A stretch of DNA of 64,000 nucleotides from Metallyticus violacea (taxonomy: Eukaryota > Arthropoda > Insecta > Mantodea > Metallyticidae), in the NCBI GenBank assembly GCA_030762175.1, contig CM060842.1, forward strand, positions 67,581,001-67,645,000, given 5' to 3'. The translations under genes were made by a program, and so were the position numbers. This document shows, piece by piece, positions 62,985-64,000 of this stretch. Within the stretch, counting starts at the first letter, position 1, and each line of letters begins with the position of its first letter. The notes below the pieces were generated by a model. That model saw only the letters and a program-made list of their open reading frames with translations, did no database searches and was not told where the DNA came from.

Positions 62985-63265
62985 AATTGGAACTTACACA
63001 GTGAAGCCAATCATACAATGATATCCATTAATAGAAACAGACATATTACTCAATCACAGATTTTACTATATACATGTTTACATAGGTGTTGATATAAAAT
63101 TATTGCAGTGTTTTTAACTCAGTATAATATAGATTTAAATAGCAGGAATTTTCACAGCAAAATATAGCCTAATATAACAAATTATTTATTTGAAAATCAC
63201 TCAAATTTCACTAATTTTGTTTCACTTACTTGGACATGTTGCCTTCATCATCAGCCTAGTTTCAC
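62985..63265 (-). repeat. Penelope terminal repeat, inverted, truncated hammerhead
   Basis: CAATCATACAATGATATCCA at 63,010 matches the 52.6-kb hairpin. At 63,190-63,254 the minus strand reads CTGATGATGAAGGCAACATG-TCCAAGTAAG: the GAAAC box is deleted. Same arm as 14.93 and 42.27 kb. Confidence 0.6.
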
Positions 63266-63399
63266 TGTCAATTTACCAGTGTGGTATTAAGATGTTGCTT
63301 TGTGGATTTTATGAACTTAGTAATGAGGTTACTAATGTTAAGGGAGATCAAAATTAATCAAATTTATGAATATATTTTCCATATTCAATTGGCATATTC

Positions 63400-64000
63400 A
63401 GAAAGGATACACACACACAGATAATTATATAAAAAACAACAGTCACAATTCAAAACAATATAAACTCACCATAATCAATAGCCTCACACTGAGATTAACA
63501 AACCTACCAATAAGCAAAGCAGAATACAAATCATAGATATAGCACAACAAATTTGCTACACAATAAATCTGGTTAACAAGAAAATAGAAAAAAAGCAAAA
63601 ACAAATAAAAGAGATCATCACACTAAAAGGCTACAAAGGAGATCATATATATAAGAGATTAACATTCCACCCATGGGGATACCAAAATTCCAGAAGATTT
63701 GTACAGAGGCAAACATCATTTTGGCTCCAGTAAACAATGCAGTTTACAAATCAACACAAAAGACGAAATTTTGCTAGGAAAACAATCGGGCATTTACAAA
63801 ATTGGTTGCAAAGACTGCAAAATGAAATACATAGGCCAAAAAAAAAAAAAATTACCATATGGTTTAAGGAACACATGAGAAATGTAAACACATGGAAAAA
63901 TCAGAAATAGCAAACAATTTCTAGCAAAAGAACCACAAATTTCAAAAGGAACCAAAACTCTTAAAAGCTCTTCAAAAACCCATAGAATTAACAGTGTGGG
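63400..64000 (+). pseudogene. Penelope-like element with GIY-YIG endonuclease, cut by window end
   Basis: LTLRLTNLPISKAEYKS (near 63,480) matches RLMNIPLTEAEYKM of the 12.1-kb copy. Further on are SGIYKIGCKDCKMKYIGQ, then, after a 14-base A run, WFKEHMRNVNTWKN. The endonuclease is recognisable but broken by stops and by the A run. The window ends before the last conserved block. Confidence 0.85.

Overview
The window is AT-rich eukaryotic DNA, most likely from an arthropod and plausibly an insect. The reasons are long introns, mariner and hAT transposase fossils, Penelope-like retroelements with a GIY-YIG endonuclease, several tRNA-derived SINE families and LINE copies with microsatellite tails. 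There are no bacterial-style operons. Almost every long open frame is part of a decayed transposable element or chance. The species cannot be named from the sequence.

Two host genes can be supported, both at the right-hand side. A divergent pair starts within about 420 bp at 58.5-58.95 kb. On the minus strand, six coding exons between 58,524 and 40,735 join in frame into a 221-residue protein. It has a probable N-myristoylation and palmitoylation start (MGACFGRCF) and two LEW[ED] acidic motifs. The best match I can recall is the AP1AR (gadkin, gamma1-BAR) family, but the central coiled coil of vertebrate AP1AR is missing. On the plus strand, 58,945-59,112 is the first coding exon of EEF1AKMT1 (N6AMT2), a lysine methyltransferase of elongation factor eEF1A; its catalytic exons lie beyond the window. 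A weaker candidate exon sits at 1,178-1,318.

Layout: 1-3 kb mostly unassigned; 3-6 kb SINE, Penelope and LINE remnants; 6.35-8.66 kb a hAT (DUF4371/ZMYM1-like) transposase fossil on the minus strand; 10.6-12.9 kb two Penelope pieces; 13-24 kb almost empty apart from a near-perfect 76-bp hairpin at 17.3 kb and old SINEs; 24.2-26.5 kb a decayed orphan-family gene split by a mariner; 27-33.5 kb LINE and SINE pieces; 37-40.3 kb long palindromes, a second Tc1/mariner fossil and a SINE nested in a palindrome; 40.7-58.5 kb the AP1AR-like gene, whose introns hold a mariner, Penelope copies, a probable twin-primed LINE and several SINEs; 59-64 kb the EEF1AKMT1 intron with a SINE, a LINE and a Penelope copy.

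The most interesting signal is a recurrent RNA motif in the Penelope terminal repeats: CTGANGA, a hairpin, then GAAAC-NN-GTH. It matches the hammerhead ribozyme core with a very short stem III. It occurs in more than ten places on both strands, often as facing inverted copies inside palindromes. Stem II differs in sequence between copies while keeping its pairing, and stem III shows one compensatory pair. Penelope-like elements are known to carry hammerhead motifs; the extra U after the CUGANGA box and the inverted-pair arrangement deserve a closer look.
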